DNA of 64,000 nucleotides, from contig CP142456.1 in assembly GCA_038049695.1 (NCBI GenBank), positions 17,512,501-17,576,500 of the forward strand, given 5' to 3'. The notes under the pieces were generated by a model. The model searched no databases. It was not told the DNA's origin and saw only the letters and a list, made by a program, of their open reading frames with translations. This document shows positions 56,301-64,000 of the stretch, one piece after another; the first letter of the stretch is position 1; each line of letters starts with the position of its first letter. The position numbers were made by a program, and so were the translations under genes. The DNA is from Cinnamomum chago (lineage: Eukaryota; Streptophyta; Magnoliopsida; Laurales; Lauraceae).

Positions 56301-56371
56301 GGAGAAGAGATGCAAAACTGTCGTTTGCTTTTGTATATCCTGATAAACATGGACGTTATGTAGTGAGACAG
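41231..56371 (+). CDS. SAP18: SAP18, histone deacetylase complex / ASAP complex subunit (3' end beyond window)
   Basis: Four in-frame exons: 41231-41356, 43032-43064, 56079-56189 and 56276-56371, totalling 122 codons. All have GT/AG borders and all junctions lie between codons. The protein starts MAGVAEAPNRAGRGGPPP with a Pro-rich tail (FEPVDREK), then TCPLLLRVFTK, KEDFAVRGKEPKDEVQIYTW, KDATLRELTDL and DAKLSFAFVYPDKHGRYVVR. This is the ubiquitin-like fold of SAP18. In plants and animals SAP18 joins Sin3-HDAC repression and the exon-junction-linked ASAP complex. About 30 C-terminal residues of the usual ~150 are missing and were not found up to 64000, so the last exon(s) must lie further right unless lost. 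The ATG has a good GCG context. Confidence 0.93.
41357..43031 (+). other. SAP18 intron 1
   Basis: 1,675 bp of AT-rich DNA. No element ends recognised, only a short CT run near 42966-42984. Confidence 0.55.
43032..43064 (+). CDS. SAP18: SAP18 exon 2 (33-nt microexon)
   Basis: Eleven codons, TCPLLLRVFTK, lie between TTGCAG and GTATGG. It encodes the first strand of the ubiquitin-like fold, so skipping it would keep the frame but should destroy the domain. A TC-rich tract follows at 43111-43132. Confidence 0.9.
43793..47148 (-). mobile_element. Non-autonomous gag-protease LTR element (TR-GAG type), TSD AGTAT
   Basis: Two LTRs, 43793-44134 and 46808-47148 (342 and 341 bp, ends TGATGC...GCATCA), differ at roughly 15 positions by eye. 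They are flanked by an exact AGTAT duplication (43788-43792 and 47149-47153). On the minus strand an initiator-Met primer site (TGGTATCAGAGC, 46805-46794) follows the right LTR. A polypurine tract (CCTGGGGGGAA, 44145-44135) precedes the left LTR. The interior holds a ~1-kb leader and one open gag-protease frame, with no RT, RNase H or integrase. Published elements with this layout are called TR-GAG. Confidence 0.93.
44132..45742 (-). CDS. Intact gag-protease ORF of the TR-GAG element
   Basis: There are 536 codons from MPPKKQVEVESSSHNDDELR, the second in-frame ATG, chosen over an upstream Lys-run start at 45769. Domains in order are an N-terminal coiled segment (about 15-60), a Retrotrans_gag domain (IPEYDGKLKPEEFMDWL to about residue 250), a CCHC knuckle (CFHCKQKGHRAFEC, about 298-311) and a Ty3-type protease (VVIDGGSCENII, about 385-396, and ILLGRPWMYD). 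There is no internal stop. The terminal TGA is formed by the first three bases of the LTR, and the codons before it lie in the polypurine tract. Gag forms particles. Any transposition would need pol supplied by another element. Confidence 0.9.
   Translation of the reverse strand: MPPKKQVEVESSSHNDDELRGTIAELSANVNQLSAMMIQMQDTLARIDTRLTTLETNRREDNHQAHGGHNWNQRDPHAVNVDRDLGIKIVIPEYDGKLKPEEFMDWLVCVENIFAHKPMTDGHTVTLMATRLRNYAAIWWAELQKKRRNQNIDPVDTWIEMNNLLKQKFLPVNYSRDLCSSFQDLKQGFKTVIEYSEEFLTMQARCGLNEDDDVLVDRYFHGLRIDIQHILTFKNFDNVDEIIQHAIKAEDIANYQARKFSVSKWPAQKTPAKPDFNPGANSSEKFSSKFEDQNKFTCFHCKQKGHRAFECPKRINLIEGAPEEPETKDDPKSKDSNKVEDISADIEGELLLVQQKSFPTVEKKWLRKNIFRSIGKIHGQNCIVVIDGGSCENIISQSLVDRLKLKVYKHNRPYSVKWLMRGDEAYVRHTCQVTFSVGDDYKDTIWCDVLPMDSGDILLGRPWMYDKDGTHGIRNNTYTFIHGGQEVTFHPKRPDSPRKKSKAPATKEVLHVHHIYRGNLKKTRVQGRTLLSTWGE
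47509..48896 (+). mobile_element. 5'-truncated L1-type LINE, 17-bp TSD, poly-A tail
   Basis: An exact duplication, ATGTAACAAAGTTACCT, occurs at 47492-47508 and 48897-48913 and is preceded on the right by about 12 A. The content is ORF2 end: a zf-RVT-like region (WGVSFRW, LVNHLFLHCKVAVCVWNSFI, AILWSIWNERNGRIFSAS), then an RNase H domain (GAGGVLHNSNGEVLLMFS, NEVEVLAILEALRFF, LLVESDSSNAVA, NSMADALAR). Stops at about 48080 and 48599 break it. A G-run of about 17 lies near 47693-47709. It inserted into the RT/RNase H part of the copia relic. Confidence 0.92.
49661..49888 (-). other. LTR-like flank right of the copia relic
   Basis: On the minus strand, CCCCTCTATATATAACTTGTG provides a TATA-like context followed by an AG-rich leader. 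It may be part of a 5' LTR, but it does not match the left LTR remnant by eye. Confidence 0.3.
49889..50264. mobile_element. hAT-type MITE, copy 1 (376 bp)
   Basis: The ends CAAGGATTAAGATAGTGG and the complement of ...ATTTTGAACCATG are imperfect inverted repeats. Flanks GTTAGATT (49881-49888) and CTTAGATT (50265-50272) match at 7 of 8 bases, as expected for an old hAT insertion. It shares sequence along most of its length with the copy at 57213. No coding capacity. Confidence 0.78.
50273..50877. other. SAP18 intron, no feature
   Basis: No gene or element ends seen. Short open frames only. Confidence 0.45.
51744..52135 (+). repeat. ~47-bp minisatellite TTGATGCTATGCTGCTGCTG + T-run
   Basis: Eight to nine head-to-tail units, each TTGATGCTATGCTGCTGCTG followed by (T/C)TTTC and a T-rich run, lie inside the hAT element just before the BED finger. 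A separate GCCGTCGCC/CTGCTG-rich stretch lies at 51187-51365. Hydrophobic open frames across it are artefacts. Confidence 0.85.
52157..52438 (+). pseudogene. BED-type zinc finger remnant of hAT transposase
   Basis: The key part is AHNPLWRYVTKQQKLGNGGG, VSWQCNFCHQNKKSSYTRVG, then AHLIHEPGH, a C-x2-C...H-x4-H pattern with an LWRYV aromatic lead-in. This is the N-terminal DNA-binding finger of plant hAT transposases. The remaining transposase (RNase H-like core and dimerisation domain) is absent. A short unrelated tail ends the frame. It might still bind hAT ends if expressed, but that is speculation. Confidence 0.8.
52712..53480 (-). mobile_element. RTE-type LINE relic A
   Basis: The minus-strand frame 53152-52889 reads GAECCLVKKQHMHKMGVAAM, then RMLKWMCGKTRKDRTRNEHI and LRETHMRWFWHVQHRP. 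This is the conserved C-terminal end of plant RTE LINE ORF2. The 3' end on the minus strand is a (GAT)n tract (52722-52706). The hAT element lies directly next to this tail. Confidence 0.75.
53481..54240 (-). mobile_element. RTE-type LINE relic B
   Basis: It repeats the A-copy order of conserved blocks (ATTTCTCCATTCCGATCTATC, GCCTACCCCTTCCCCTTGG, CATCATCTC) and starts at its own (ATC)n tail (about 53478-53497). It is truncated near 54240. No intact frame. Confidence 0.68.
54241..55202. other. SAP18 intron, no gene
   Basis: Contains a diverged direct repeat (TATCCTTTTCCTTTAAATGTTC, about 54835-54960). No element ends seen. Confidence 0.4.
55208..55569 (-). mobile_element. TRIM-3: 118-bp LTRs
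   Basis: LTRs 55208-55325 and 55452-55569 are of equal length (TGTAA(G/A)AAGCCATGTACC...TTCC(T/C)A(G/A)CA). On the minus strand a primer site TGGTATCAGAG directly follows one LTR (55452 going left) and a purine tract GAGGGTGAGGGGGGAG abuts the other. Flanks GGGGT and GGAGT differ by one base. The interior is 126 bp, non-coding, and a different family from TRIM-1. Confidence 0.88.
55570..56078 (+). other. Last part of SAP18 intron 2
   Basis: No element recognised. The intron ends GTTTTTGACAG at 56078. Confidence 0.5.
56079..56371 (+). CDS. SAP18: SAP18 exons 3 and 4
   Basis: Exon 3 (56079-56189, 37 codons) and exon 4 (56276-56371, 32 codons) are separated by an 86-bp intron. They hold the most conserved part of SAP18 and are intact, which implies the 13-kb intron before them is spliced out normally. 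Confidence 0.92.
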
Positions 56372-56654
56372 GTACAAGAAACTTCTTTTCTTTGAAGATC
56401 ATATATCCATTTATTCAATTTTTTATTTGTTCAAATACCAAGAAAAAAACTTTGTGTTTAAAGGGTGTGACTTCTTTTTTACATGCCTTAGATAAATGAT
56501 TTTATTCATATGGTGTTTATATAAATGTTTTGGCTAGCTTGTAAACCTTTATAAGATTGCTTAAATGAATTCACAAGCAAAGGTGGGGGTTTTTTTTTTT
56601 TTTTTTCTCTTTATGGTGGTATTGTAAATATTTTGACTATCTTGTAAGCCTCAG

Positions 56655-56900
56655 TAATATTGTTTGAGGGCACGTTTATGCGGCCGGTTTTCTAGTGGAA
56701 AAGTGAGGATTGGGGAAACACTTTTCCACACTATATTAAAATCTACATTTGGTGTGGCCACTTGTTTGCAAGGTGCAGCCACTTTTCGCGGAAAAGTGCA
56801 ACAATGTGCTAAGGGCATGTTTGTGTGGCCACTTTTCCAGGGAAAAGCATGGATAGCGAAAACACTTTTCCGCACTACAATAAATTCAATGTTTGGTGTA
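56655..56900. repeat. ~150-bp diverged direct repeat, MITE-like
   Basis: Two copies begin GGGCACGTTTATGCGGCC (56669) and GGGCATGTTTGTGTGGCC (56815), each followed by a GGAAAAG...AACACTTTTCC inverted pair and ending TTTGGTGT. GGGC(A/C)CGTTT starts are common in hAT/Harbinger MITEs. Family uncertain. Confidence 0.5.
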
Positions 56901-57212
56901 TATCCCCTTTTAATAAATGAATCAAGGGAAGATGGGGAACGAATAGCTATCCATCACCCTAGTAATTCAAATCTTAGGAAAGTCAAGTTCCCATCTACAT
57001 CTCTACCTTATATTCTTCACCCCTCACCTCTTTAATAATCCTTTGTTGAAGCCCATCTAACCATGAATTCCTAATTATTCAATTTCATGCAAACAAAGGG
57101 GCCCAACATATACTCATAGTGAAGATTTTTTTCCTTCCTTTTTCCCCTTTTCTGATAATTCATCTCTAATCATCAATTTGATGTGGCACTAGAACTGATT
57201 GATAGTATGCTC

Positions 57213-57511
57213 CAAGGATCAAAATAGTGGTTGCGGCAGGCGTTACGGAGTGGCATAGCGATGTGAATTTTACAAGTGGTAAAAAAAATCAAATTTCATG
57301 TAGTAGCCAATCTTGTATTTTTTTTAGTGATTTGAAACCGTATAAGGGAAGAGACAACTTTAGGAAAGGCTATTAAGGAGAAGAAATAGGAAAAATGGTG
57401 TTTTAAGTTAAAATAGTGTAGTACTGCTATTTTCAAAATAGCAAGTTTAGTTTTCAACTATAGTGCTGCTATTTTTAAAATAGCGTAGTTGCCACTATAT
57501 TTTAAACCATG
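57213..57511. mobile_element. hAT-type MITE, copy 2 (299 bp), TSD GTATGCTC
   Basis: Starts CAAGGATCAAAATAGTGG and ends ATTTTAAACCATG, with an exact 8-bp duplication GTATGCTC (57205-57212 and 57512-57519). It is related along its length to copy 1 at 49889 but shorter, mainly in the 3' half. Confidence 0.88.
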
Positions 57512-57799
57512 GTATGCTCACTAATTTGTTGAGGTTTGTTTATATGTCCATTCTATAAGTAATGTGTATTCAACAATGCTTCAGATGCTGAAGAAAACTA
57601 TAATGGTATTATTTCATGCAACAAACTAATTTAATATTTCCCCTTTCTTTTTGTTGCTTGGAAACTTGGTTGGGGATTGTACTCATTGGTGGAGGTTCTT
57701 CCCAGCTTAAATATATCTAGTCATGCTCTCCCATAGAGGCTATGTAGAAAGATTATCCTAGTTGATGTCTCTTTATAATTAGCCAAAATTGGACAAATG

Positions 57800-58200
57800 G
57801 GGGCTTTTTCGTATTGATCGTTAAGTCCATGGGTGTATATGTAATTTTTTTTTCTGTTACTAGTGATTTAATCACATTTGTTGGGATTGTGCAAGAAAAT
57901 ACCTGATTTTTCCTTGTTTCCTTCTTTTCTTCTTCCTCTTCTTATTCCTCTTCCCATTTGTTTCTTTATCTCTTAAAAATCTCTTTAAAAAATCCCTTTT
58001 AACCAGACAGATACGTGTTTTATTTTTTATTTTTTTTTGTATTGATAGTAAGTCTATGGGTGTGGTTGTATATGTGATTTTTTATGTTGTCAGTGATTTA
58101 ATAACACTTCTTGGGAATGTGCATGGAAATATTTCTCTTTCCTTGTTTCCTTCTTTAATTCTTCCTCTTATTCCTCTTTCCTAATCTCTTAAAAAGTCCC
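57800..58200 (+). repeat. Diverged ~225-bp direct duplication
   Basis: TATTGAT(C)GTTAAGTCCATGGG...TTCCTTGTTTCCTTCTT recurs about 225 bp later as TATTGATAGTAAGTCTATGGG...TTCCTTGTTTCCTTCTT. Older than the 24141 duplication judging by the changes. Confidence 0.6.
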
Positions 58201-58238
58201 TTGTAACTTCATAAAACCTTGATTACTGTGAATATATT

Positions 58239-58675
58239 TGTAACGCCCCACGCTATATGCATGCATGATATTGTCTGCTTTGGCCCACAGTCCTCATGCA
58301 AGGTAATGGTGTAAGATCTACATATAATCACATTCACTTTCCTCTCTATAGTCGATGTGGGACTCCGGGGCGTCACATTCCACCCCCCTTAAGGCTGCAC
58401 GTCCTTGTTCAGTAGCCTGCCAGTCTCTGTAGTCTGCCAGCCCTCTTGGCCTGCCTACATGGAGACCCGCCCACTTGCACTAGACCACGGCATGGGCTCA
58501 CACTCGAACTAGTCGAGAGTCTGCTCTGATACCATTTGTAACGCCCCACCCTATATGCATGCATGATATTGTCCGCTTTGGCCCACGGGCCTCATGTAAA
58601 ATAAGGGTGTAAGATCTACATATAATCCCATTCACTTTCCTCTCTATAGTCGATGTGGGACTCCGGGGCGTCACA
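58239..58675 (-). mobile_element. TRIM-2: same family as TRIM-1, 139-bp LTRs
   Basis: LTRs 58239-58377 and 58537-58675 share ends and interior with TRIM-1 (9633-10138), but both lack the same ~42-bp segment (GGTTTTGCTTCTGATGGGCC region). On the minus strand a primer site TGGTATCAGAGC (58534-58523) and purine tract AAGGGGGGTGGAA (58390-58378) are present. Flanks ATATT and ATATC differ by one base. Confidence 0.9.
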
Positions 58676-59394
58676 ATATCCAAGGAAAAGAAAAAAATGA
58701 AATGCAGAAGACCGTGTCATTTTGATACTATGATTACATATTTACACTTGATTTTGGATATAGGTTTTGGTAAATTCAAGAAAAGGAAATATCCTTATGA
58801 ACGTCTAATTGTCTATCACCCAGGATTGGGTCTATCTACAAGATTATGACACCTATCTAAGATTTTCTTCTATTTTAGTACAAGGTCTACAAGAAACAAA
58901 GTGTTCCCATTACATGTGTTGCTTTCATCATATTTGCACCCTCGTCCCCTCTTAAGCTCGCGATGTGTGGAGGAAATCAACGAGTGATTGCATAGAAGAT
59001 GTTGAAATTAGTGAGCATCATGAGACTTGGTGAATAGCTTATCCAACTAAGCATGTGAAGTGACATTGAAGAAGAATGGTTGATGGCGAAGATTGCGTTT
59101 GGTGTACTCATGGAAGACGTCGTTTGAGCAATATGAATCATGGTTTTGTGAATCGGAATTGGGGGCAACTCACCGGTCTTTTCGAGTTGACTTGGCAAAG
59201 TCAGACGGACTAGGGCCATAAACCTTCACAACATATGGAAATATCCTATAAAAATAGGGTAAAAATAGTTTCCTACATGTTGAAATTCTCTAAATCTTTC
59301 AGTTTGTACATATATTTAGGAATTGAATGATGCTTATGTTGCGGAGTCGTCACTTAAAGAGAATAATTACAATTAGAGTAAATATAGATAATCA
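58676..59394 (+). other. SAP18 intron, no feature
   Basis: Unique-looking DNA with short frames only and no SAP18 terminal exon recognised. Confidence 0.4.
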
Positions 59395-62300
59395 ATCATC
59401 ATCATCATCATCATCATCAAAGCCTTGTCCAACCTATGTCGGAGTCAACTACATGAATTCCATTTCTCCATTCTAGTCTATCCTGCGTCAAATCCTCATA
59501 TTAGTTGCACCTTTTTAGATCTATTGTTACAGTTGAAGCCCTACATTGGATTAGATCTAGGGTTCTAACGTTGGACCTCTTGGAAAATGAAAAAGTGAAG
59601 AAAAAGAAAAAGAAAAAGAAAGAGAATGAAGAGGATTTCGAGAGGGAAGCAGAAGAATGATCGAACTTAATAGGGCTTGCGATCATTCCTATATTATTAG
59701 ATTTTAGCTTCTGCAAATTACAGGAAAAGCCTCTTAACATTCTAATATTTACATCAAGGTCCCCTAACATATTTCATATTATAAATAAGTCCTATTCTCT
59801 AACTTATAACACTTACTACTTCCATCCATGTCCTCTTATGCCTACCCCTTTTCCTCGATGGACCATCATTCTACATAGAAAAACTTTTCCTCATCGGTGC
59901 TAATGCTAGCCTGCGTTTGACATGTTGAGACCATCTAAATTGAGTCTCTCTTAATTTATCACACAAATGCTAGGCCTAAATGCTTCAGAGCGCTCTCATT
60001 TCTAGTTCTATCTTTCCTAGTTTTGTCACGCATCCATTTCAACATTTTGCTACATTAATTTCTGCATGTGTTTTTTCCTGATTGGCCAGCATTCTGCTCC
60101 ATATATCATAGTCAATCTAATTGTCGTCTTGTAAAACTTTTCCTATAATCCCGTTGATGTGCTGGTCACAAAACACTCTTGAAGCAAGTCTCCACTTTAG
60201 CCATCCAAATCTTATCCTATGTTTGAATCATCCTCAATCTCTCAATCCTCACTAATTATAGAGCCAAGGTATGCGAAGGAATCTCTCTGTGGTATCTCTT
60301 TAACTTCAATTTACATAGGAGTTTCATGTCTTGGCAGATCCCCACTGAAGTTGCAATTCATACATTGTCTTTGTATGACTTATTTTAAAGCCTTTTGATT
60401 TTAAAATTTCCCGTTATCTCTCAAGTTTTGAATTCTCCATTTCTTGATTCATCCACCAATATTATATCATCTGTAAAAAATATATACCAAGGTACCTCCT
60501 CTCGAATATTAGTAGTTAACTTGTCCATAATCAGTGCGCAGTCACATGGGCTTAAGGTTGCCCTGATGCCAACCTATGGTCAATGAAAACTCACCAGTCT
60601 TGCCAAAGGTTGTTTTCACGCTCATTACCGCTCCTTTGTACATGTCTTTAATGATGTCAATATAACCTCCTTGGACACTCCCTTTATCTAAAACCCACCA
60701 AATCAAATCTCTAGGTACCCTTTCGCAAGCTTCCTCTAGATTGATAAGGAAGATATGAAGAAAAAAAATTTCTTAGTATTTTTTCACTAGTTTCAGTAGG
60801 AAAATTACTGAAAATAACTTTCATTGTTGACCTAACTAGCATGAAACTCAATTGATTTTTAGATATCTTGGTCATTTGTCTGAGTCTTTACTCCATTATT
60901 CTCTCTCTCTCTCTCTCTCTCAGTTCATAGTGTGACTCATAAGTTTAATCCCACAATAATTGGAGTAACTTTGTATATCTGTTTTTTTTTATAACTTTGT
61001 ATATCTCCTTAGTTGTCTATAAGTGCTATAACCATTTTTTCAATTTTGCTATGTTTTGGCTAATTCCAACAAGAATGTTCTTGAATTGGGTTGGGAAGGA
61101 ATGAGAACCCCTCTCCAAAGTTTCGGGCTTGAGTTTGGGAGATTCTGCTTGTTCCGGCCAGAACCCACAAAGAGTGACCCACTTTATTGAAGATCACCTT
61201 TTCTTTTCTCCCTTAGTGACTCCTCTAAATGGGCTCTCTCTTCTTTGAGGGGACCCTCATACCCCTCAAATAAGAGGAGAAAAGCACTTTCCTTGGGGCT
61301 TATTCCTTTTTTTAGCTGATGACGGATCCCTCCCTCTCCCTTTCTCTGTTTCTCTATCTCTGTTGATCATTTGATGCAAGTGAAACCATGGGGCCCATTT
61401 TTAGTATTATTTTAGCTTTTTTTTTCTAAAAAAAAGGTATCCTTTTTTAGATTTTTTCAATCAAAATGATGGAATTAAGTGGAATGTCATAACGTTTCAC
61501 TACACGTCCAAACCGAAATGGGACTGGTGCGAAATTGACAGTTATGGCTACAACAGTTTTCCTTTCATTCAGCATTTTCTTTGTCCTTAATATCTTATTG
61601 AAGAGCATTCCAATTGCTCCTAAGCATTTCTAAGCCTTATCGGAATGTCATCTGAGCCCGTAGCCTTTCTTTCCATCATTCTTGTTAATGCTTTCTTCAC
61701 TTTTGCAATCCTAATTCTGCAGTAATATGGATGTCTAGCTGGCAAAGGATTGTCTTCCATTCCCATGGTTAGAAACTTTGGCTGAGTTCGAGTTGAATTA
61801 GACTCAAACTTAGTCATTACCAATTCGGGTTCGGGTTGGTTCTGACTTGGACCCGGCTGACTCTCTCTCTCTCTCTCTCTCTCGGCTGAATTGCTGAGTC
61901 CTATTTAAAGTATTTATCTGGCCATTTTAAAACTCCCTTCCACTTTCTAACCTTTGATCTAAAAACCTCTTCCACTTCCCAACCTCTATATTTAAAAGTC
62001 AAAAGTCACTCACTTCTGTCTAAAACCTCCTTCACTTTCCAACTGCTATATTTAAAACCCCCTTCACTTTCCAACCTCTTCCACTTTTGAGTCTGACTCA
62101 ACTTCCTTTCCTAAATCCCAACTCATTCCACCCCTTCCACTTCCCAACAAACTCAACTTGCTTTCCCTCTTCCCAAACTCTATATTGAAAACCTGCTTTA
62201 CTTCTTAATCTCTTCCACTTCTCAGGGATACCATTTTTTAATTTTTTAAAAATATTTTTTTCCAGGTTTCTAAGGGAAAAATGGGCCCAAATCCAGACTC

Positions 62301-63170
62301 AATCCAGGACTAAATCGGGTTCCGAGTCCCCTTTTTTAATATTTTGGTCATTCTTAAGACTCTCATAGTCTTCATTATAGAAGTACGTTAAAATAATCCC
62401 TCCATGTTTCTTTAATATCAATGTCCTTCACGAAAACCTTTAGGTCGTCGCTCGTTATACATCTTACATGATCTAAGTTCCTATTTTAACTTTCCCTCAT
62501 TCTTGCAAGCTTGAAAATATCTCTCTCCTCTTGGTCCCAGCTTATACATAGATCATCATATGTTTGTACTTTGCATTACTTACTATCTTTCTTTGCCTTA
62601 TACATTTCATAATTTTTTGTAGTTCTAGTTCTTTGCCTAACTTTGCAACAATGTCTTTTCTCTCACATGACTTCCTAAACTTCTGCGCGCCACCACCTAG
62701 TTCTTTATTAGAGTGTCTTTTTCCTTAAAAATTTCCAAGCACCACTTTTGCAACCTTCTAATACAACCAACCATTTGGTTCCACATCACCATAGTTTCTC
62801 CTTTCAAATTTCATTCTCCCCCTTTGATCATATTATACTTAAATGTTGTTGCCCTTTCCCCTTTTAAATGTGCCCACCTTGTTTTAGAGAATCTTTTATT
62901 TACTATCCCTCTCTTTTCACTTCTGATAAAAACTCCAAAAACTACTTTGGTGCTATCTTATATTGTGTGGTCAAACTCTCTTCATGAATAACCTTACAGT
63001 ATTTACAAGCTAGTCAGTCATGTTTTATCCAAATCCATGTCCTTCATACACACTCTCAAATCCTGTACTATCCTTTCCTCTGAGCACATTTAATTCCTCT
63101 CCTAGGAAAATATTTTCACCATTTGGAATTTCTTGTATTTAACCATCCATATCCTCTCACAGTTGTCTCT
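59395..63170 (-). mobile_element. RTE-type LINE relic C, longest copy, interrupted
   Basis: The 3' tail is (ATC)n at 59395-59418 as read on the + strand. Blocks shared with relics A and B follow to about 60560. RT-like sequence continues to about 60775. An unrelated stretch (about 60780-61555) with CT repeats intervenes. Then a clear RT fragment (minus frame: KVKKALTRMMERKATGSDDI, about 61710-61630), another unrelated stretch (61740-62340) and a further LINE-like part to 63170 follow. Many stops. It could also be two relics rather than one. Confidence 0.6.
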
Positions 63171-64000
63171 TAAGGGGCCGTTTGTCTTTTACGCGTGGGA
63201 TATGTAAATACAATTTACACATGTAAAAGATGAATATTCAAATTTTAAGTATGTAACGTTTACACATGTGTTTCTTTTTACAACGTTTGTCTAATAACAC
63301 TATTTTTGCATCATTTACACATGTGATTTATTTTTCTATATTTGTTTCAATGATATGTGTATATGTATTAAACGATTTTGTAAATGATACTTATTAATCG
63401 TTAAATTATATTCTACTATAATGATATGAAAAGGAGACAAAAAAAAAGTCTGATTTATATCAAAGTTTTCATTTGCATTTTAAATCCTTAAAAAAGAAAA
63501 TGTTTTTCAATATGAAATATACTTTTCAAAAATAGATATTTCTATCAATGATCACCTTTAAAAAAATGCATTCCAACATGTTTGGTTAAGGAAATAAAAG
63601 TTTATAGTCCGATGGTTAAGAAAAATAGGATTATTATTAATATTTCTATTAATTAATATTTAGTTCAATATTATCTTAATTCATTATTCAATTTGCATAA
63701 AACTTAACCCGTGCATCTCACTGGCTTTATGCCAATATTAATTAATTATAGAAAGTTCTTAAAATGAGTATTTTATTGCTAAGTCCAATTATATTATTAG
63801 TATCACAAATTTATTATGGTTAGTTAAAATTGCATTTATACACTATTTTTTAATGATACCATAATGCTATATAATATACATTCTTCCTTTTCTCTTACAT
63901 TCATTTATACATATTTAAATATTTTTAAAGTAATACAATAATAAATAATTTTAGAAAAATCATTAAGATATTGAAAGAAAATCTAAAAGGAGAAGAGAAG
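63171..64000. other. AT-rich DNA at window end; possible MITE start
   Basis: A GGGGCCGTTTGTC start (63175), typical of MITE termini, is followed by repeated TTTACACATGTAAA-like palindromes (63190-63370). No matching right end lies within the window. The rest is very AT-rich and featureless. Confidence 0.35.

Noticed and set aside
56372-64000. Search for the last SAP18 exon (the GDYLDVAI-type ending)
   Set aside because: No stretch with suitable splice acceptor and the expected residues was seen, so the gene is reported as incomplete, not truncated.

Overview
This is a nuclear plant (angiosperm) sequence: AT-rich, intron-split genes embedded in nested, mostly decayed transposable elements. 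Two host genes are clear, both on the + strand. One encodes a SCAPER-family protein (S-phase cyclin A-associated protein in the ER; coding exons 24974-38113). The other encodes SAP18, a histone-deacetylase/splicing-associated ubiquitin-fold protein (first ATG 41231, still incomplete at 64000). Nothing in the sequence fixes the species or order. There are no rRNA genes, tRNA genes or CRISPR arrays.

Layout. 1 to about 19200: a decayed Ty3/gypsy element of the Tat lineage, its left end outside the window. In order it holds gag, protease with a G-patch-like tail, RT, a gutted conventional RNase H, an archaeal-type RNase H and integrase (to 6822). Then come tandem repeats (7183-8310), an antisense multi-exon gene of the plant-mobile-domain (PMD) type (8541-14851), more repeats, a polypurine tract and the 3' LTR (from 16798). 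A miniature LTR element (TRIM, 9633-10138) and a 1.9-kb solo LTR (12373-14293) have inserted into the PMD-like gene, each with a 5-bp target duplication. 19200-21900: intergenic DNA with a minisatellite containing GTCGATATCGAC palindromes and a GC-rich stretch facing the SCAPER promoter.

21900-38113: SCAPER. Its fifth coding junction sits in a perfect 87-bp tandem duplication that doubles the splice donor in frame, and its 5.7-kb intron carries two inverted copia LTRs able to form a long hairpin. 38114-41230: intergenic, with MITE-like and LTR fragments. 41231-64000: SAP18, with exons of 126, 33, 111 and 96 nt recognised and the last exon(s) beyond the window. Its 13-kb second intron is a nest. 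A minus-strand copia relic was invaded by a non-autonomous gag-protease element (43793-47148) and by a 5'-truncated LINE (47509-48896, 17-bp target duplication). Beside it lie a hAT element with a BED-finger remnant (50886-52703, 8-bp duplication), RTE-type LINE relics, two hAT MITEs of one family (one in the next intron) and further TRIMs. Nearly all oriented elements inside SAP18 lie antisense to the gene.

Most insertions were called from element ends, target duplications, primer sites and polypurine tracts read directly. Protein family calls rest on motif recognition, with no database search.
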